Below, piece after piece: positions 42,628-52,474 of a stretch of DNA of 64,000 bases (position 1 is its first letter; every line of letters begins with the position of its first letter). The stretch is from Actinomycetes bacterium. Lineage in GTDB: Bacteria; Actinomycetota; Acidimicrobiia; Acidimicrobiales; Acidimicrobiaceae. The stretch covers positions 25,754 through 89,753 of the forward strand of contig JAKARV010000005.1 in assembly GCA_021819205.1 (NCBI GenBank), given 5' to 3'. The position numbers and the translations under genes were made by a program. Under the pieces are notes generated by a model that was given only the letters and a program-made list of their open reading frames with translations, searched no databases and was not told the DNA's origin.

Positions 42628-45182
42628 CCTTGAATTCCGGAAAGCAGGTTGTCGAGGGCGGAGTCAAGTTTCGAGAGATCCCGTCCGCCGGAAATTGCAA
42701 GCTCTCGTTGGGGTCCAACTCCACCTCCAATGGCTTGGGCAATTGGCTTGATCATCTCGCTTGCCGACTCCACTTGCGGATTGCGCACCATCCCCACCAG
42801 GACCGCCTTGCCTTGATACCCACCGGCAAGCACAGCGCGTTCAACTCCGTCGTACCGCTTAAGCGCAAGCGCGAGCTCGCGGAGCTCCGACGAACTCAGT
42901 CCGTCGATCCTGGTAACCACGCTGTTTCTTACCGCGGTGCGCGATAACTCCTCCGCCCTGCGGGCCATCTCCACTGCCCGCAGCCGCTTGATCTCGGCCT
43001 CAAGCGTTTTGGTTCGCTCGTGAGCTACCTCGATCCGCTCGAGAAGTTTCTCCCGCCCCCCGGGGAAGATCCGCTCGACTCCGGCAATCAGCTCAAAATT
43101 CCGATGGACAAACTTAAGCGCTCCAATCTGCGTCAGCGCCTCGACCCTCCGGGTGTTGGCGCCGATAGACGACTCGGAGACGACCTTGAGGAGGCCGATT
43201 CTGCCGAGTCGGTCGAGATGCGTACCACCACAGAGCTCGAGCGAGTTGTGGCCAGCGCGGACTACGCGAACAACGTCTTGGTACCGATCCCCGAAGAAGG
43301 CCATTGCCCCGCGGCTGAGCGCACTCTCCTTCTCTTCAACTTCGGTTACTACCGGCGCATCCGAAATGATCTCGCAAAAAATAAGCTCCTCGACACGGGC
43401 TATCTCCTCCGGCTCGAGTGGGCGCCAGTGGCTGAAGTCGAAGCGGAGCCGATCCGGAGCAACGAGGGATCCTTGCTGCTTTACGTGCGTTCCAAGAACC
43501 TCTCGGAGCGCCCAGTGGAGTAGATGGGTAGCGGTGTGATTTGCCCGAATCCTTTCCCGCCGCTCGCCGTCAACCTGAAGGTGCACGAGACTTCCAATAC
43601 GTGGCACGCCATCTACCGTGGTGACGCGATGGCGAATTACCCCGGGCACAGGCTGGTCCGTATCCCCGATTACCAGGCGAAATCCATCGCCGGTAATAAT
43701 CCCGGTATCGCCTACCTGTCCACCACCCTCTGGATAGAACGGAGTTCTATCCAGGTAGGCGCTCAGCCCCCCATCCTCGACTAGGGCGACCAGCCGACCC
43801 TCATCTTCAGTCGATTCATATCCGGTGAACTCGTTCTTGCCGTGATTCTCCAGCACAGATAGGGCGGTACTCGTGTCGCCACGCGTTGTTGTCGACCCCA
43901 GGCCGGCGCTTCGAGCGCGCTCGCGCTGCTGCTCCATCTCCGCGGTAAATGCGCCCAAATCCACCGGAACACCGCGGTCCGCGGCGATCTCGGTGGTTAG
44001 TTCAATCGGAAAGCCCAAAGTGTCGTGCAGCTTGAATGCCACTGCCCCACTGACGTTTCCCGCCGCAATCGCCTCCTCGAGAATCCCGCTTCCAAGCACT
44101 AAAGTGGCATTGAATCGGTCCTCTTCCCGCATCGCAAGCTCGACTATGTTTGCTTTGGCCGCACCGACCTCTGGATAGGACTCGCTCATCACCTTTACCA
44201 CCGTGGTTACCAGAGGCTCCATCATCGGCCGGTTGCCCCCAAGGAGGCGTCCCCGCATGATGAGACGGCGAATGATCCGTCGCAGTACATACCCCCGCCC
44301 GTCGTTCGTGGGTATCACACCGTCTGCCATGAGAAACGTCGCCGAGCGTGCGTGATCGGCCATAATTCTCAGGCCGATATCTTTTGCGGAATCTCGGCCG
44401 TAGCTTACTCCGGTAAGCGACTGCGCCTCCTCCAGGATCGGATAGACGAGGTCGGTCTCGAAGACCGATTGGTGGTTCTGGAGTATCGGTACAATTCGCT
44501 CAAGACCGGCACCGGTGTCGATGCAGGGACGCGGAAGCGGTGTCAGAGAGCCGTCAGCTTGACGATCGTACTGCATGAAGACAAGGTTCCATATCTCCAG
44601 GAAGCGCTCGTCCGATCCGAACGCCGGTCCCCCTTCGGCACCGTACTCAGGACCCTTGTCGTAGTAGATCTCCGAGCACGGCCCACAGGGTCCGGTCTCC
44701 CCCATCTGCCACCAGTTGTCTTCGTCGAGCCTTTGAATCCTCTCCCGAGGAATACCGGCGGTATCAAGCCAGATCTCCTCGGCTTCGTCATCAGAGAGGT
44801 GAACGGTAACCCAAAGCCGTTCGGGGTCGAGACCCAACACCTCGGTGACCAGCTTCCACGCAAAGGGGATGGCACCCTCCTTGAAGTAGTCGCCAAAAGA
44901 AAAGTTCCCCATCATCTCAAAAAATGTCAGATGCCGGCTGGTCTTGCCGATTTGGTCGAGGTCGTTGTGTTTGCCCCCTGCGCGCATGCACTTTTGAATG
45001 CTGACAGCACGCGAAAACGGCGCCATCTCCTCGCCGAGAAAGTAAGGCTTGAAAGGTACCATCCCGGCGACCGTGAACAGGATGCTCTGGTCGTGAGGGA
45101 TTAGCGAAGCCGAAGGCACCACCACGTGCTCTCGCGCGGCAAAAAAGTCCAAAAAGGTTCGCCTTAACAGGTGGGAGTCCAT
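42624..45182 (-). CDS. alaS: Alanyl-tRNA synthetase
   Basis: An 852-residue class II synthetase with all domains: catalytic core (SASLIPHDQSILFTVAGM, GKTSRHLTFFEMMGNFSFG), editing domain with zinc-binding HTATHLLHW and CGGTHLDRLG, and the C-terminal coiled coil plus DHHA1-like domain. ATG 45182 is preceded by GGGAGGTGATTG, a near-ideal Shine-Dalgarno; the frame extends 13 codons further but not plausibly. The stop overlaps ruvX by 4 bases. Confidence 0.95.
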   Translation of the reverse strand: MDSHLLRRTFLDFFAAREHVVVPSASLIPHDQSILFTVAGMVPFKPYFLGEEMAPFSRAVSIQKCMRAGGKHNDLDQIGKTSRHLTFFEMMGNFSFGDYFKEGAIPFAWKLVTEVLGLDPERLWVTVHLSDDEAEEIWLDTAGIPRERIQRLDEDNWWQMGETGPCGPCSEIYYDKGPEYGAEGGPAFGSDERFLEIWNLVFMQYDRQADGSLTPLPRPCIDTGAGLERIVPILQNHQSVFETDLVYPILEEAQSLTGVSYGRDSAKDIGLRIMADHARSATFLMADGVIPTNDGRGYVLRRIIRRLIMRGRLLGGNRPMMEPLVTTVVKVMSESYPEVGAAKANIVELAMREEDRFNATLVLGSGILEEAIAAGNVSGAVAFKLHDTLGFPIELTTEIAADRGVPVDLGAFTAEMEQQRERARSAGLGSTTTRGDTSTALSVLENHGKNEFTGYESTEDEGRLVALVEDGGLSAYLDRTPFYPEGGGQVGDTGIITGDGFRLVIGDTDQPVPGVIRHRVTTVDGVPRIGSLVHLQVDGERRERIRANHTATHLLHWALREVLGTHVKQQGSLVAPDRLRFDFSHWRPLEPEEIARVEELIFCEIISDAPVVTEVEEKESALSRGAMAFFGDRYQDVVRVVRAGHNSLELCGGTHLDRLGRIGLLKVVSESSIGANTRRVEALTQIGALKFVHRNFELIAGVERIFPGGREKLLERIEVAHERTKTLEAEIKRLRAVEMARRAEELSRTAVRNSVVTRIDGLSSSELRELALALKRYDGVERAVLAGGYQGKAVLVGMVRNPQVESASEMIKPIAQAIGGGVGPQRELAISGGRDLSKLDSALDNLLSGIQG

Positions 45183-45183
45183 T

Positions 45184-45426
45184 TCAATCACCTCCCCTTC
45201 GCCTGTTTCGAGCGGCGGCAAGCTCCGCGAACGCCTGGTTGCCTCGCGACGACTCTTTTGCCCCCGCGCGAAGCGCGGTGAGGAGGTCTAGCTTCAACCG
45301 CTGCGCCCACCGGCTCGACGGCCTCACCAGAATTCCGGCAGCCGCTCTGCTTGCTGGTTTTGAAAGCCGGCGAACCCCGATCGTGCCGATACCTACGCCG
45401 ATGAAGAACCATCTGAGCCGTATCAC
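45184..45426 (-). CDS. Small membrane-associated protein between DUF948 and alaS (DUF6167-like)
   Basis: An 80-residue protein with one N-terminal hydrophobic segment (RWFFIGVGIGTIGVRRL) followed by a basic amphipathic tail. In Actinobacteria a small protein of this kind sits between the DUF948 gene and alaS; the DUF number is a tentative match from position. GTG start overlapping the DUF948 stop by 4 bases; it ends one base before the alaS ATG, within the alaS Shine-Dalgarno neighbourhood, so the genes are coupled. Confidence 0.65.
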   Translation of the reverse strand: MIRLRWFFIGVGIGTIGVRRLSKPASRAAAGILVRPSSRWAQRLKLDLLTALRAGAKESSRGNQAFAELAAARNRRRGGD

Positions 45427-45806
45427 GCAACCTCGCCCTCTCTTCGCGCCTGGAACACCTCCCAGGCTCTGCGGATCCCCAGCCTAAACCGGTTGGCGGC
45501 AACGAACGGATAGCCTACGGTCCGAATGACCGATCTCGTGGCCAGATCCACGGCCTCGATGTCGCTCCGTTGCTCCTCGAGCAGTTCGCGCGCCTGCTTC
45601 ACCCGGTTTTCGGTAGTGTCCGCTATTTTTTCCGCCTCTTTGACTATGGTCACCATCTCTTCGCGCCACTGGCTTGCAAAGGACTCCATCTGCGCACGCA
45701 AAGTCCGGATTTGGTTCAGCATGACAACCGCAACCACCAAGATCACCGCGCTGGCGAGGAGAAGTAACAAAGATGCAGCTACCACAATCGCAACCTCCAT
45801 CACCAT
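45423..45806 (-). CDS. DUF948 membrane protein
   Basis: A protein of about 127 residues with a single N-terminal membrane helix (MEVAIVVAASLLLLLASAVI) and a cytoplasmic helical region rich in charged residues, as in DUF948 proteins upstream of alaS in Actinobacteria. Function unknown. The start is taken at ATG 45806 (MVMEV) so that the helix is at the N-terminus; the frame runs 18 codons further. No clear ribosome-binding site, so translation could be leaderless. First gene of the alaS block, after the permease terminator. Confidence 0.7.
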   Translation of the reverse strand: MVMEVAIVVAASLLLLLASAVILVVAVVMLNQIRTLRAQMESFASQWREEMVTIVKEAEKIADTTENRVKQARELLEEQRSDIEAVDLATRSVIRTVGYPFVAANRFRLGIRRAWEVFQARREGEVA

Positions 45807-45858
45807 AATAATTGAGCAAGACGTGCGCGGGCTGCTTTGCTTATCCAGGCAGAGCTGC

Positions 45859-45896
45859 AAAAAAGAGGGAGGGAGCCAACCAAAGCCGGCTCCCTC
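45859..45896 (-). terminator. Strong intrinsic terminator after the amino acid permease
   Basis: On the minus strand GAGGGAGCC, a 10-base loop, GGCTCCCTC, then CCTC and a run of six T. It lies 28 bases past the permease stop and separates it from the DUF948-alaS transcript. Confidence 0.85.
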
Positions 45897-45923
45897 TCCT
45901 CAATGCAGAGATTGGGTTAACCC

Positions 45924-47558
45924 TTAATTTGCCAGCGAACCGCCGTTGGCAGCCCTTCTCAATTCGGCAGCAGCGGCTAACGCGGCTACCGTCTCCTCGT
46001 TGCTGCGTCCCGAGGCCACCCCCCAGTAGTAGAAGACCAAGCCAAGGATGATATCGACTACCAGGTCGTACGGGTACTGGATCAATCCGGCGCCGTGGTT
46101 GTACTGGCCGCCAAACTTCGACGATCCGAAGTATGACATCGCCAGCATCGCGACGATGTACATGATCAGCCAGGCCCCGTGCTTGATAGCGCGCCCGTCG
46201 ATCTGGTTTAGGTCGCCGTTGATCATGGAGACGACGAAGTAGACCAGAGCCCCGCCGAGCAGGCCGACGGCGAGCTTCCAGTCGATTCCCCATCCGGTCC
46301 AGTAGATGATCAGGGTGCCGATGACGAAGGCGATGGGCGCAAGCACCTGGGCCGCCGGGAGGCGGTACGGCCGGTGTGCGTCCGCATGAAGCTTGCGCAT
46401 CACCGACAGCGAGACCGGGCCAAGCATGTAGGTGAAGACCGTCGCCGACGAGATCACTCCGACCAGGCTCTGCCAGCTTGGGAAGGGAAGCAGGAACAGG
46501 ATCGAAAAGACCAGGGTGGTGGCCAATGCCCATACCGGGACGCCAAAGCGCTCCGAGACCTTCCGGTAGGAGGCGCCGAGATAGTTGTTGTTGGCGCCGG
46601 CATAGGTGACCCGGCCAGTGGAGGCCAGATAGACCAGACCGGTTCCCGACGGAGACAGCACCGCGTCAGCGTAGAGAACGGTGGCCAGCCAGCCAAGCCC
46701 GATGACCGATGCCGCCTGGGCAAACGGAGAGGTAAGCACCAGCTTCGACCAGCCGTGCGCAAGGTCCGAAGGCGGGATAGCGGCGATAAACACCACCTGA
46801 AGGAGCGTGTAGAGCGCCACCGCCAACAGCACCGCGATAATGATTGCGCGAGGCACGTCTCGCTGCGGGTTCTTCGACTCTCCGGCCATATCAACGGCCT
46901 GGCGGAATCCCAAGTACGCAAAGATGATTCCTGAAGAGGCCACCGCTACCAGCATTCCTGCGGATCCCCCCGGCATGAAGCCACCACTGGTGGTTGCCGT
47001 GTAGTTGGACCAGTGTGGCGCGACAAACAGGAAGACGATCACGGTAAGCGTCGGCGTGATGAACTTCAAGAAGGTCACGACGGTGTTCACCTTGGCGTAC
47101 ATCTTCACGCCGTAGATGTTGATGGCGAAGAAAAGAACCAGCAGAAGGGCCTCGACTATGAAGTCGAGAGCTGTGTTCCCAACGAAGCTCGGAATGTAGT
47201 GCTCTGCATACTGCACCACAGCCTCCACCTCGATCGCCGGTACCGAGGAGTAGGCCAAGAAGGCACCCCAGGATCCGATGAAGCCAACAAGCGGTCCGTG
47301 CGTAAACTGCGGATAGCGTGCTATGCCACCGGCCTCCGGGAGCATTCCCGACAGTTCGGCGTAGTTGAGCGCGATGAAAATGACGGCGATGCCGCCAATT
47401 AGCCATGAGATCACCGCGCTTGGTCCAGCGTCGTTTCCGGCGTAGAGGACTCCAAAGAGCCAACCGGAACCGATGATGGCGCCCAAGCACGCCATCAGTA
47501 GGTCGACGAAGGACATCTCGCGTCTAAGCGATCCGCCCTCTGCGACTTTTTGTTGCAT
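45924..47558 (-). CDS. APC-family amino acid permease
   Basis: A 544-residue transporter with about 12-14 membrane helices. Helix 1 carries the APC-fold unwound motif (ACLGAIIGSGWLFGVLYA), and helix 6 lies around SSGIIFAYLGFRQAVDMAGE followed by KNPQRDVPRAI, a typical APC loop. Substrate not determinable. ATG start with GGGGGAG 6 bases upstream. It stands alone between rel and the DUF948 operon, has its own terminator, and is preceded by a structured leader, so it is probably regulated individually. Confidence 0.85.
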   Translation of the reverse strand: MQQKVAEGGSLRREMSFVDLLMACLGAIIGSGWLFGVLYAGNDAGPSAVISWLIGGIAVIFIALNYAELSGMLPEAGGIARYPQFTHGPLVGFIGSWGAFLAYSSVPAIEVEAVVQYAEHYIPSFVGNTALDFIVEALLLVLFFAINIYGVKMYAKVNTVVTFLKFITPTLTVIVFLFVAPHWSNYTATTSGGFMPGGSAGMLVAVASSGIIFAYLGFRQAVDMAGESKNPQRDVPRAIIIAVLLAVALYTLLQVVFIAAIPPSDLAHGWSKLVLTSPFAQAASVIGLGWLATVLYADAVLSPSGTGLVYLASTGRVTYAGANNNYLGASYRKVSERFGVPVWALATTLVFSILFLLPFPSWQSLVGVISSATVFTYMLGPVSLSVMRKLHADAHRPYRLPAAQVLAPIAFVIGTLIIYWTGWGIDWKLAVGLLGGALVYFVVSMINGDLNQIDGRAIKHGAWLIMYIVAMLAMSYFGSSKFGGQYNHGAGLIQYPYDLVVDIILGLVFYYWGVASGRSNEETVAALAAAAELRRAANGGSLAN

Positions 47559-47559
47559 A

Positions 47560-47645
47560 TATGACTCCCCCTATTAAGGATTACCAAGGTCCGGGCCCTC
47601 CTGGCTCGGACTCTTCCGGCAGGAACTCCCGTTTCCCAACGGGTT
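47560..47645 (-). promoter_or_regulatory. Structured 5' leader of the permease with a possible H-type pseudoknot
   Basis: Reading the minus strand towards the permease: hairpin CCCGTT-GGGA-AACGGG (47643-47628); then TCCTG (47624-47620) pairing with CAGGA (47603-47599); inside that loop GTCCG (47611-47607) can pair with CGGAC (47593-47589) downstream, giving a pseudoknot that ends 30 bases before the ATG, just ahead of the Shine-Dalgarno. It matches no riboswitch consensus I could apply with confidence; GAGTCCGAGCCAGGAG recalls the 3' part of cobalamin riboswitches, but the core box is missing. Confidence 0.4.
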
Positions 47646-47744
47646 ATCTGCAGGTGACCTTAAATTACCGCAAATTTTCAGCGTTGCCCAACGTAATACA
47701 CAAGTTTTTACACAATTCTTTTGACGTTTGTCACAATGCGCTTG

Positions 47745-49904
47745 TTACAAGCCCTCAGAAACCTGGTCAATTTCGGTGCGACCGTGCCCGGGAATCAGTC
47801 GGTAAGCATTGAAAACCCCATCCAACTGCCGTATGCCCGCGAGGATGGAAGAGAGGTGGGCAGCGTCTACCAACTCGAATTCGAAGCGCATCCGGGAGAC
47901 TTGGTCCGACCCAGTTCGGGTCTCCGACATCGTGATGTTGACGTGGTGCTCCGAAAGCACCCGCGAGACGTCGGCGAGTAGGCGAGCCCGATCGAGAGCT
48001 AGCACTTCGATGGCCATGGCAAAGGAGGTTCCGCCCCCGCTTGCCCACTCCACCTCAATCTGCCGTTCCCGGGATGAAGAGAGAAGCGAGATGACGTTAG
48101 GGCAATCCGCTCGGTGAACCCCAACGCCGCGGCCTTGGGTGACAAAGCCTACTATCTCGTCGCCGGGAATCGGAGAACAACATTTAGAGAGGCGGACCAG
48201 AACATCGTCCATTCCCTCGACCCAAACCGATGGGCCGCCGGAAGGAAACTTCCGGGGCTTGAAGACCGGTACCGCCGGCGAGTAGCCAGCTGCCTCCATC
48301 TCTGCGCGCGAGAGTCGCTGGGCAATCGATTTCGCCGAGACGTGCCCCTCGCCGACGGCAACCAGGAGTCCCTCCGGATCATGGAACCCGCTGCGCTTGG
48401 CCAACTCGGAAAGCCCCGCTTGAGAGAGATGGGTGTTTACCGGAAGGTTTTCGCGCCGAAAGGCCTTTGCAAGCTCGTCTCTTCCCGTCTCGACATACTC
48501 CTCCCGGCGTTCCCGGGTAAACCACTGCCGGATCTTCGATCTCGCACGGGGCGTTACGACGATGCTTATCCAATCCCGGGAAGGGCCCGCCTGCGGTGAG
48601 CGGGAGGAGACGATCTCGACCGTGTCGCCAGAACGCAGCGTCGAGTCCAGCGGCACCAGCCGTCCGTTGAGCTTCGCTCCGATGCAACGGTGGCCGACCT
48701 CGGTATGGATTGCATAGGCAAAATCAAGCGGAGTGGCGCCGACCGGAAGCGTGATCACCTTGCCTTTTGGCGTGAAGACGTAGACCTCGTCCATGTCGAG
48801 ATCCAGCTTCAGGTGTTCCAGGAACTCGTGTGGATCCGTCGCCTCTTCTTGAAGATCGATGATCCGCTCTATCCAAGCAAGCTCCGAGGAGGATGAACCC
48901 TCCTTGTATCCCCAGTGGGCTGCGATCCCGTACTCAGCGCGGAGATGCATCTCCCGGGTTCTCACCTGTACCTCGAGTGGATTGCCCTTCTCCAGCAACA
49001 CCGTGGTGTGCAGCGACTGGTAGAGATTGAACTTTGGGGCATTGACGTAGTCCTTGAAACGCCCGGGAATCGGGGCCCACAGCGAGTGGACCACCCCGAG
49101 GGCAGCCCAACAGTCCTTCTCGCTAGAGGTGATGATCCGGACTCCGATTATGTCATATATTGAGTTGAAGTCCTTGCCTTTGATCATCATCTTCTCGTAG
49201 ATGCTCCAGAGGTGTTTTGGGCGGCCGGAGACCTCGGCTTCGATGCCGACCTGCTCCAACTTGGTGGCCAGTTCGGCGGAGACTCCCACCAGGTAGTTCT
49301 CCCGCTCTGGCGAACGGGTGATCACCATCTGCTCGATCTCGGCAAATCTCCGGGGGTGAAGGGTGGCAAACGACAGATCCTCCAGCTGCCACTTGATCTC
49401 TTCGATCCCCAAGCGGTGGGCCAGTGGAGCGTAAATATCCATGGTCTCCTGGGCAATGCGTCGTTGCTTCTCAACGGGCAAGGCGGCAATGGTGCGCATA
49501 TTGTGAAGCCGATCCGCAAGCTTGATCACCAGAACTCGGGTGTCCTTGGCCATAGCCAGCAGCATCTTTCGCATCGTGGCCGCCTGTTGCGCCTCCTTGG
49601 AGTCGAAGCTGAGACGGTCGAGCTTGGTAACGCCGTCGACCACCCCGGCCACATCGCTCCCGAAACGCCTCTCGATCTCCTCCAGGGTTGCTCCGGTATC
49701 TTCAACCGTATCGTGGAGTAGCGCTCCGGCGATGGTGACGGAATCGGCACCGAGCGATGCCACCACATCGGCGACCCCTACAGGGTGGGTGATGTAAAGC
49801 TCGCCGGAGCGCCTCCTCTGGTCGCCGTGGGCCATCGCTGCAAAGGCGCGCGCATCGCTGACCAGCTCGCTGTCCCTCCCTTGTGGTGGAGCGTCGCTCA
49901 GCAT
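47745..49904 (-). CDS. rel: Bifunctional (p)ppGpp synthetase/hydrolase (Rel)
   Basis: A 719-residue long RSH protein. The HD hydrolase domain is intact (ALLHDTVEDT near residue 62, KLADRLHNMRT near 128). The synthetase domain has SGRPKHLWSIYEKM and RFKDYV, the RxKD version typical of bifunctional Rel, not RelA. TGS (VYVFTPKGKVITLPVGATPL) and a C-terminal ACT domain follow. It makes and degrades the stringent alarmone. ATG start 35 bases after secF, continuing the queA-tgt-secD-secF-rel order. Confidence 0.94.
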   Translation of the reverse strand: MLSDAPPQGRDSELVSDARAFAAMAHGDQRRRSGELYITHPVGVADVVASLGADSVTIAGALLHDTVEDTGATLEEIERRFGSDVAGVVDGVTKLDRLSFDSKEAQQAATMRKMLLAMAKDTRVLVIKLADRLHNMRTIAALPVEKQRRIAQETMDIYAPLAHRLGIEEIKWQLEDLSFATLHPRRFAEIEQMVITRSPERENYLVGVSAELATKLEQVGIEAEVSGRPKHLWSIYEKMMIKGKDFNSIYDIIGVRIITSSEKDCWAALGVVHSLWAPIPGRFKDYVNAPKFNLYQSLHTTVLLEKGNPLEVQVRTREMHLRAEYGIAAHWGYKEGSSSSELAWIERIIDLQEEATDPHEFLEHLKLDLDMDEVYVFTPKGKVITLPVGATPLDFAYAIHTEVGHRCIGAKLNGRLVPLDSTLRSGDTVEIVSSRSPQAGPSRDWISIVVTPRARSKIRQWFTRERREEYVETGRDELAKAFRRENLPVNTHLSQAGLSELAKRSGFHDPEGLLVAVGEGHVSAKSIAQRLSRAEMEAAGYSPAVPVFKPRKFPSGGPSVWVEGMDDVLVRLSKCCSPIPGDEIVGFVTQGRGVGVHRADCPNVISLLSSSRERQIEVEWASGGGTSFAMAIEVLALDRARLLADVSRVLSEHHVNITMSETRTGSDQVSRMRFEFELVDAAHLSSILAGIRQLDGVFNAYRLIPGHGRTEIDQVSEGL

Positions 49905-49939
49905 GGGTGCACTCTCTCGTTACACTCCCCCTGGAAACC

Positions 49940-50980
49940 TCACTGGGTTGCCAGCTCTCCTTCGACCTTGCCCTTCCGCCGGGCTAGCCTCCTTCTGACT
50001 GCCTGGTAGCGCTGTTCCCTCTCCTTGAATGCGGCCAGCAGTGGAGATGCGATGAACAGCGAAGAATAAGCTCCGCTGGTCAAGCCCACCACGAGCGCGA
50101 GCCCGAAGTTCTTCAAGGTCGTTGCACCGAGGAAGTACGCCCCTACAACCAGGATAGACAGAATCGGAATTACGGCGACGATCGAAGTGTTGAGCGATCG
50201 TGCCAAAACCTGGTTGACCGATCGGTCGACTCCGGCGCTGTAGGACATTGCGCCGCTGTCGACGAGCCCGTGGACATTCTCTTTTATCCGGTCGAAAACC
50301 ACAATGGTGTCGTACAGCGAGTAGCCGAGAATCGTCAACACCGCGATCACCGTTGAAGGGGTCACCTGAAAGCCGCTAATCGCGTACACTCCAACCGTAA
50401 CCAGCAAGTCGTGGATTACCGCGATGAAGGCGGCGGCGGCCATCTTCCATTCGAACCGAATCGAGATATATAAGGTGATGCCCACAAAAAAAGCGATCAG
50501 GGCCTTGAGGGAGGCGCCTGTGATCTGGCTGCCCCAGGTTGGGCCGACAAACTCCACCGCCACCACCGACGGCTGCACGCCTGCAGCCTTGGCAAGGCCG
50601 TCAGCAACCCGGCTCTCGAGCGCAGATCGCACGCTGGCTGCTCCCTTTGGCAGAGCGGCCTCGATCTCTACGGTACGGTGGCTTCCGCTCCCAAGCGAGA
50701 CTGCGGTAGCTCCGGAAGCTCCGTTGGCACCGGCGACTGCCCGAGCTTTCCCAACCGAGAGCGAAGCCGACGGAACCTGCCAAGAAACCCCGCCTTTGAA
50801 ATCTATGCCCAAGTTCAGCCCCCGCAACCCCAGGAAAAGCATCCCGATCACGATAACCAGAGTGGACAAGGCGAAGAAGTAGCGTGACCTCCCTACGAAG
50901 GAGAAGTGGGTTTGGCCGGCTCCAAGCCGTCGCCACCAGCTTGCCTCGCTAACCGTAACGGCTTTGCTATCGCCTACCAC
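49940..50980 (-). CDS. secF: Protein translocase subunit SecF
   Basis: A 346-residue protein with a first helix at about 33-53, then LNLGIDFKGGVSWQV at the periplasmic start, and five further helices including AVIHDLLVTVGVYAISG and TILGYSLYDTIVVFDRIKEN. It assists Sec export using the proton gradient together with SecD. GTG start directly after the secD TAG. The C-terminal tail is basic. No yajC gene is seen upstream. Confidence 0.93.
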   Translation of the reverse strand: MVGDSKAVTVSEASWWRRLGAGQTHFSFVGRSRYFFALSTLVIVIGMLFLGLRGLNLGIDFKGGVSWQVPSASLSVGKARAVAGANGASGATAVSLGSGSHRTVEIEAALPKGAASVRSALESRVADGLAKAAGVQPSVVAVEFVGPTWGSQITGASLKALIAFFVGITLYISIRFEWKMAAAAFIAVIHDLLVTVGVYAISGFQVTPSTVIAVLTILGYSLYDTIVVFDRIKENVHGLVDSGAMSYSAGVDRSVNQVLARSLNTSIVAVIPILSILVVGAYFLGATTLKNFGLALVVGLTSGAYSSLFIASPLLAAFKEREQRYQAVRRRLARRKGKVEGELATQ

Positions 50981-52474
50981 CTATACCCCCTTGGCGGCAA
51001 CGCTGCCCGGTTTGATGATTCGCGGTTTATCCTGTCGGTCTGGTACCACCCTCACTCCTGGAACCCCGAGCCACCTTACGTGTTCGGGTTTGATCGCACT
51101 TCCGATCCAGAGCACCAACGGGCGGGTAAAGAGCCAAGCCGACGCGACGTCGAGCAGGGTTGAGAGTCCAAGAAAAAAGGCAAAGCCGCGCACCGGGCCG
51201 ATGCTGAAGTAGTAAAGGAGGGCAGCGCCGATAAAGGAGACCAGGTCGGCGGCGACAATCGTCCTGAAGGCCTTCTTAAAACCCGCATCCACCGAGGTGC
51301 GAAGCGTTCGGCCAGCCCGCGCCTCGTCCTTCAGGCGCTCAAAAAAGACAATGTACGAATCTACGATGACCCCGATCGAGACGATAATTCCGGTGACCCC
51401 CGACAGATCGAGAGTGAGGCCGATGGTATGCCCCAGGTACGCGACAATTGCCCACAAACCTGCTGCGGTCACCGCCAGCCCGCCGATCACTACCAGTCCA
51501 AGTAAGCGATAGTAGGCAGTTGCGTACAGCAGAACCAGGATCAGTCCGCCGATCCCCGCAATTAGACCAGCTCGCAGCGCCGATGCACCTAGGGTGGGAG
51601 AGATGGTCTGGACCGTCTGCTGCGCGAGCTGGACCGGAAGGGCACCGTAGCGCAGCACTAGTGCCAGATCATTGGCCTCGCTTTGCGTATAGTTTCCGGT
51701 TATCTGGCCTTGTCCGCCAAATGAAGTCGAGTTGATGGTTGGCGCGGTCTGTACAACGCCGTCAAGGACAACCGCCAGCTTCTGCTGGTAGTAAGTCCGG
51801 GCAATCTGGTCAAAGATCGGTGACGCCTTGCTGGTAAGGGTGAAGTTGACCGCCCAGGTCCCGCCAGTGCTCTGAGTGAATGGGGCGGCGTACACCGTCT
51901 TTATGGCGTTGCCGTTGAGTAAAGCAGGGCCGACAACATAGCGAGCGACGACCTTGGATCCGGACATCTGCGGAATAAGCGCATTGCTTTGGTTTGTCGC
52001 CTGGGTTGGAGGAGTAGTGGGCTGGTAGGCGTATAGCAAGCTGTTCGCACTCGAAGAGCTGGGGCAGGAAGGGGCGAGCTCGGCAGCACTGAGATGGACG
52101 GACTTTGGAGGTTTGATATAGAGCGGAGCGATGCAAAGAACCGGTCGGAACTGGAGGATAGCGGTCTGCCCGATAATTTTGAGAGCTTTCTGCGGATCCT
52201 TGATTCCCGGTAGATCGACGACGATGTCGGCGCCCTGCTGCCCTATGGATGGCTCGGCCACTCCGAGCCCGTCGACCCGATTCCTGATGATCGAGATCGT
52301 TTGGTCCAACGTTGCTTGGGAGACGGCACGAGTGGGCTTGTAGACCACAGACGCGCCGCCCTGAAGATCCAATCCGAGCACCGGATGGTAACCCCTAGCG
52401 ATCGCCAAAGCAAAAGCCGCGACGGCCACCACCGTGCTGATCAGCACGGACTGGATCCACCGCCCCTTCTTCAT
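50981..52474 (-). CDS. secD: Protein translocase subunit SecD
   Basis: A 497-residue protein with an N-terminal helix, GLDLQGGASVVYKP at the start of the large P1 periplasmic head, a Ser/Thr/Pro/Gln-rich insertion near residue 150-185, and a C-terminal bundle of helices with GVIVDSYIVFFERLKDEAR. It pairs with SecF. ATG 52474 is used because GAGGGAG lies upstream and the product starts with the first membrane helix; the frame extends 11 codons further. Confidence 0.93.
   Translation of the reverse strand: MKKGRWIQSVLISTVVAVAAFALAIARGYHPVLGLDLQGGASVVYKPTRAVSQATLDQTISIIRNRVDGLGVAEPSIGQQGADIVVDLPGIKDPQKALKIIGQTAILQFRPVLCIAPLYIKPPKSVHLSAAELAPSCPSSSSANSLLYAYQPTTPPTQATNQSNALIPQMSGSKVVARYVVGPALLNGNAIKTVYAAPFTQSTGGTWAVNFTLTSKASPIFDQIARTYYQQKLAVVLDGVVQTAPTINSTSFGGQGQITGNYTQSEANDLALVLRYGALPVQLAQQTVQTISPTLGASALRAGLIAGIGGLILVLLYATAYYRLLGLVVIGGLAVTAAGLWAIVAYLGHTIGLTLDLSGVTGIIVSIGVIVDSYIVFFERLKDEARAGRTLRTSVDAGFKKAFRTIVAADLVSFIGAALLYYFSIGPVRGFAFFLGLSTLLDVASAWLFTRPLVLWIGSAIKPEHVRWLGVPGVRVVPDRQDKPRIIKPGSVAAKGV

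Noticed and set aside
47589..47624. Cobalamin riboswitch before the permease
   Set aside because: Only GAGTCCGAGCCAGGAG resembles its 3' part; the B12-box core with GCCACTGT is absent.
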